Source: Dallia pectoralis
Taxonomy: Eukaryota > Chordata > Actinopteri > Esociformes > Umbridae
Direction: 5' to 3'
NCBI GenBank assembly: GCA_029465975.1
Contig: CM055756.1
Span: forward strand, 12,403,223-12,467,222
DNA length: 64,000 nt
Notes under the pieces: model-generated
Seen by the model: only the letters and a program-made list of their open reading frames with translations
Database searches by the model: none
Told to the model about the DNA's origin: nothing
Shown here: positions 60,262-64,000 of the stretch, piece after piece
How positions within the stretch are numbered: position 1 is the stretch's first letter
Layout of the letters: each line of letters begins with the position of its first letter
Made by a program: the position numbers and the translations under genes

Positions 60262-63200
60262 ATGGAAGTACCCGATAAATCCCAGGATGAGCGCACTGGT
60301 AAGAGAACCCCAGTTAGTTTCTCTAACAACAAGTGGTTGTTTTATTTAGCTGGCTAGTTAGCTAGTTTACCAGATTGATGCTAGCTGGCTAACTAACACT
60401 GTGAGGACGATACACACATTAAGAGAACTCACGAATACAGGTGCAGTTGTAACTAAAGATCGCTGAAGATGTAGTTGTTGATGCTTGTTTTTGTTAGTTA
60501 GCCAGACATTTGCCAAACGTGTTAACAGTTGTGTCAAAATAAGGTTGTCTCGACACAGCCAAAACAATGAATGGGGTTTGTTAGTTTGACTTTAAACAGG
60601 TGGGTGGTAAAAGCAGAGCTTCTTTTATTTTATTGCACGCAATGTCATACAAGTGTAATGTTGTAGTATTTGGTCGTGTCAATTTACAATGTAAAGTGCA
60701 GTCTGTTTAAGGAGGTAAGACAAGGATATGTTGAAAAGTAAAATTCATTATTTTAGAGAGATAAACTGTCATGGTTGCATTGTGTACGCTTCCTCTTTTC
60801 AGATACAACAGAGAGCCTGGAGGCCCAGCTAGTGGAAAGCCAAGCTCAGCTGGAGCACTGGCAAGGCGTGGCGACAATCTGTGAGCTGAGCAAACAGGAG
60901 GAGCTGGCAGAGTTGCAGAAACAATGTGACGAGGAGATCCAGTCTCTACAGGAGGCCCTCAGAGGTCAGTGAGAAACACAATGTTACCTAGAGACGCTGT
61001 CAGAGGTTCTAGACAACTTTTCTACACAGCAGTTCCTCCTTACCATTGTTCAGTTGCGGCTGGACCCCTTGATAGCTGACTCTTTGATAACTCCTCTCCC
61101 CTTTGAGTTGGTGCTGGCCTGTGTTAGACATTAACCTCAATCATTAATCTGCCTTTGAGGCAGTGCCAGGAGCTGTGTTAGACAAAATGTTCTGTTGTAC
61201 TCCGATAGGCCACGTTATTCCAACTGGTAAGCGTAGAAGATTGAAAGAAAGCTGCACTTATTGTGCCAATTCTGTCCTGTTGTCTGTCATAATCCCTTTC
61301 TCTGTTCTCAGAGACGGCGTCTCAGTATGAGGCCAGAATATCCGCTCTGCAGTCTGAGCGTGCCCAGTGGAGGAGAGCCAGTGTTCAGTCTCAGGTGTTC
61401 AGTCATCACCACACCCCCCCGCTCCCTTTCTTTGTCTCTGACCTTCCTCTCTGAATGTGTTTTATATTTTGATCGTTTATCAGATGCTGTTATCCAGACT
61501 GATGTACAGTTAGTGACTTTATCTTGAGATGGCTAGTTGTGACAACCAAGCCACTCAGTAGTTGTATGTGCAGATTCATGAATGAACTGAAGCCAAAGCA
61601 GTGTTATTAATGAGCCAAATCACATTTCAAAATAATACCTGTATCTTTCGCTCTTTGTTTAGGGTGGTGTACAGAAGGCTCGGTTGGAGGGCCAGTCAAC
61701 AGATTCTCTTCCCAAAAGCCTCAGAGATCCAGGAACAGACAGGCCAGACAGGAAGCCAGCAGATGCAGAGGGGTTGGGTCAGGAAATAGGAGAGGGTTTA
61801 GAGGCTGAAGGAGCGGGACAGGAGGGATATTTCTCCCAAAACTGTGACTCTGCGTCCTTGTCCTCCTTCTCCTTGGACACGCCCTCTCTGCCTCGCCGCC
61901 CGCCCCCACAAGAAGACACAGCCTCCCTGGTTTCCACGGGAACCCTGGTGCCTGAGGCCATCTATCTCCCACCACCCGGACACCGGCTAGTTACACACAC
62001 CGACTGGGATTTGCTTAACACACTGGTGAATACACTCACTCACTCACTGACTCACTTATTAAGCAAGCAAGTAAGCACTTAACACAGAACACACCCTATC
62101 CAGGATTTTACTTCTGGCTGTATAAACCAGTTAAACGTGTTGGCCGTCAAACAAAACTTGGGTAAAATGAACAACCAGGAATTAGCCAGATTAGCATTGG
62201 CATTCATTCAGTAATTGAAACTGTGCGTCCCGATACTTAGGCTCATGGTAGTATATCAGTGGTTAGCAACCCAGAACAACCACCTAGCATTTGTTGTTAC
62301 GGATGACATCATTGCTGAATAACAGAGGTTGGCATAGTACCAGCGTGAAGTCACCAAATTATGCTGTCAAAAAAAATACAAGGGGCTTCAAGAAATTCAT
62401 ACGTCCTTATTTCACCCAAATATGCTGAAATATGTCTTAAACGATATAAAACGATATACTTGTAACACAAATGCACCCAGTATATATGTTTTAATTACCC
62501 ATAAAACCACCAAGTATAGTTTGAAGGTTGTAGGTATTAACTGAATTATGAATAGTTGTCCATATTAGCAGATGCTGTAATTGTGTGGCGCAGGTTACAG
62601 AGCTTGAAGGAGAGCTGAGTCAACAGCGAGAAGAGAGAAGTCAGCTGGAGAAGGAGCTGGACACACAAACTGCGGAGACCCATAGACAGGTAAACACACA
62701 AACACGAGCTGGACACACAAACTGCGGAGACCCATAGACAGGTCAGCTGGAGAAGACCCATAGAGCTGGACACACAGACACTGGAAACAAACTGCGGAGA
62801 CCCATGACAGGTAGACCACAGACTGCGTAGACACATAGACAGGTACACACACAAACACGAGCTGGACACACAGACTGCAGAGACACAGAGACAGGTACAC
62901 ACACAAACACGAGCTGGACACACAAACTGCGGAGACCCATAGACAGGTACACACACAAACACGAGCTGGACACACAAACTGCGGAGACCCATAGACAGGT
63001 AGACACACAAACACGAGCTGGACACACAGACTGCGTAGACACATAGACAGGTACACACACACACACGAGCTGGACACACAGACTGCAGAGACACAGAGAC
63101 AGGTACACACACCTTCACACACATGGACCTCATGTATTGTACAATGTAATGTGGAATACCTACAAGTGTTCCCACAAGGATGGAGATTCATCGTGTGTGT

Positions 63201-63909
63201 GTGTTAGGTCTCTGTTCTCCAGGCTCAGGTTGAGACTTCTGAGGCACTTCTCCGTGAGCTGCAGAAATCATTCAGCCAATCACAGAATGCTGTCCAGAGT
63301 CGGCTGGTGAGTGACAGGCAACTGGTCCAGTCAGATAGAGGGTGATGGGATCCTTGCATGTTTGTGTGTTTACAGCAGGTCTTGTAACATGTTTTCTGTG
63401 TTTTGGGGTTTGTTTTCCCAGGCAGAGCTTACGATGTCTCAGAGGAAGGTTTGTAGCGAGCTGTCCAGACTAAAAGGAGAGGAGATTGATGAAACTGATG
63501 GAGGAGATTTAAACACACACTGTGGTGCTACATTGCAGGTAGTCTGTTGTGTGCAGGCAGATGCAAAAATGCAGACACCTTCAATAATCATTAAAGTACA
63601 TACAAAACCTTTGACCGCACTTCTGCCCTCCTCCCTGTAGGGGGCACATAGTGAGGAGAGGCTTCGTATAGAGATCGTCAACCTGAAGGAGCAGCTAGAT
63701 GCCCGGGCGGAGGAGAGTGGTCAGTCTATAGGCCAGTCTATTCATACAAACTAGTAGCCAGAGGCTATCTGTTAGTTGTTGTGAGTTTCACTATCTGGGT
63801 TTACAATTAAGTAGTGTTATTGTCTTTCATTTTGTATTACGTTGGTCTAAATATGATCTCTCTTGTTCTCTCTTTGGTCTGGCCTCACCAGATGTTTTAG
63901 AAGGTGAGT

Positions 63910-63951
<42 letters not shown>

Positions 63952-64000
63952 GGCCTTAAAACTTGTTCTGTTATGACTCAAAGTGCAATCCCAACTGAAC
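60262..64000 (+). CDS. rabep2: Rabaptin, RAB GTPase-binding effector protein 2, 5' part
   Basis: Coiled-coil effector of Rab4/Rab5 on early endosomes; also implicated in receptor trafficking. Exons: 60262-60298, 60803-60964, 61312-61394, 61663-62025, 62594-62689, 63208-63306, 63422-63538, 63641-63719 and a 12-base exon 63892-63903; all in phase, about 349 residues, continuing beyond the window. Heptad-rich stretches (for example LEAQLVESQAQLEHWQGVA) predict coiled coils. The block NCDSASLSSFSLDTPSLP and EDTASLVSTGTLVPEAIYLP is diagnostic of RABEP2. ERLRIEIVNLKEQLDARAEE matches the later coiled coil. The start ATG 60262 gives MEVPDKSQ, shorter than the mammalian N-terminus. The donor at 61394 (CAG/GTGTTC) is weak, and the last micro-exon is less certain. 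Confidence 0.92.
62646..63112 (+). repeat. About 52-bp tandem repeat copying a rabep2 splice donor
   Basis: Nine donor-like sites including the real one at 62689. The unit contains GAGCTGGACACACAAACTGC and GGAGACCCATAGACAG/GTACAC: up to 36 bases of the exon's 3' end plus the donor and the first intron bases. One unit is rearranged (62741-62810). Confidence 0.9.
63908..63951. repeat. (CA)n microsatellite next to a rabep2 micro-exon
   Basis: About 40 bases of CA starting 5 bases after the donor GTGAGTGG of exon 63892-63903. Confidence 0.95.

Overview
This is a nuclear genome window from a teleost (ray-finned fish). The genes are split by GT-AG introns, the gene order spns1 - lat - atxn2l - sh2b1 - rabep2 matches the human 16p11.2 block, and vertebrate tRNA genes, CA/GA microsatellites and fish-type repeat remnants are present. 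No bacterial or viral genome structure is seen. The species cannot be fixed from the sequence; a minisatellite-rich fish is all I claim.

Layout. (1) 1-5189, plus strand: the 3' two thirds of spns1, a lysosomal lysophospholipid transporter. (2) 7.4-12.8 kb and 14.8-22.4 kb, plus strand: two tandem copies of lat, the T-cell-receptor signalling adaptor, each with its own copy of the promoter and 5' UTR exon. (3) 22.8-39.3 kb, minus strand: atxn2l, an RNA-binding stress-granule protein with Lsm, LsmAD and PAM2 regions. (4) 39.6-50.6 kb, minus strand: sh2b1, a PH/SH2 adaptor for receptor tyrosine kinases and JAK2, with two alternative C-termini. (5) 50.6-55.0 kb: sh2b1 upstream region. (6) 54.9-55.8 kb: one intact tRNA-Asp, one intact tRNA-Gly and two tRNA-Asp relics, all minus strand. 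(7) 56.0-59.3 kb: a heat-inducible hsp70 with heat shock elements, TATA box, 5' UTR intron and an intronless 643-codon reading frame. (8) 60.26 kb to the window end, plus strand: the 5' half of rabep2, an endosomal coiled-coil protein. Exon phases were checked by summing lengths; spns1, lat1, atxn2l (22 further exons after the start exon), sh2b1 and rabep2 all close in frame.

The outstanding feature is the density and position of tandem repeats: about 30 arrays, most in introns. At least eight do not just lie in introns but straddle an exon/intron boundary, so the unit carries a copied splice donor or acceptor plus part of the exon (spns1 three times, lat2, atxn2l three times, rabep2). A dozen others lie within about 50 bases of a splice junction. 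The second notable feature is the lat pair: the copies differ at the residue before the PLC-gamma1 docking tyrosine (Gly in copy 1, Asp in copy 2), a position known in mammals to set the speed of T-cell receptor signalling, yet they share 139 identical bases across the transmembrane exon, which suggests gene conversion.
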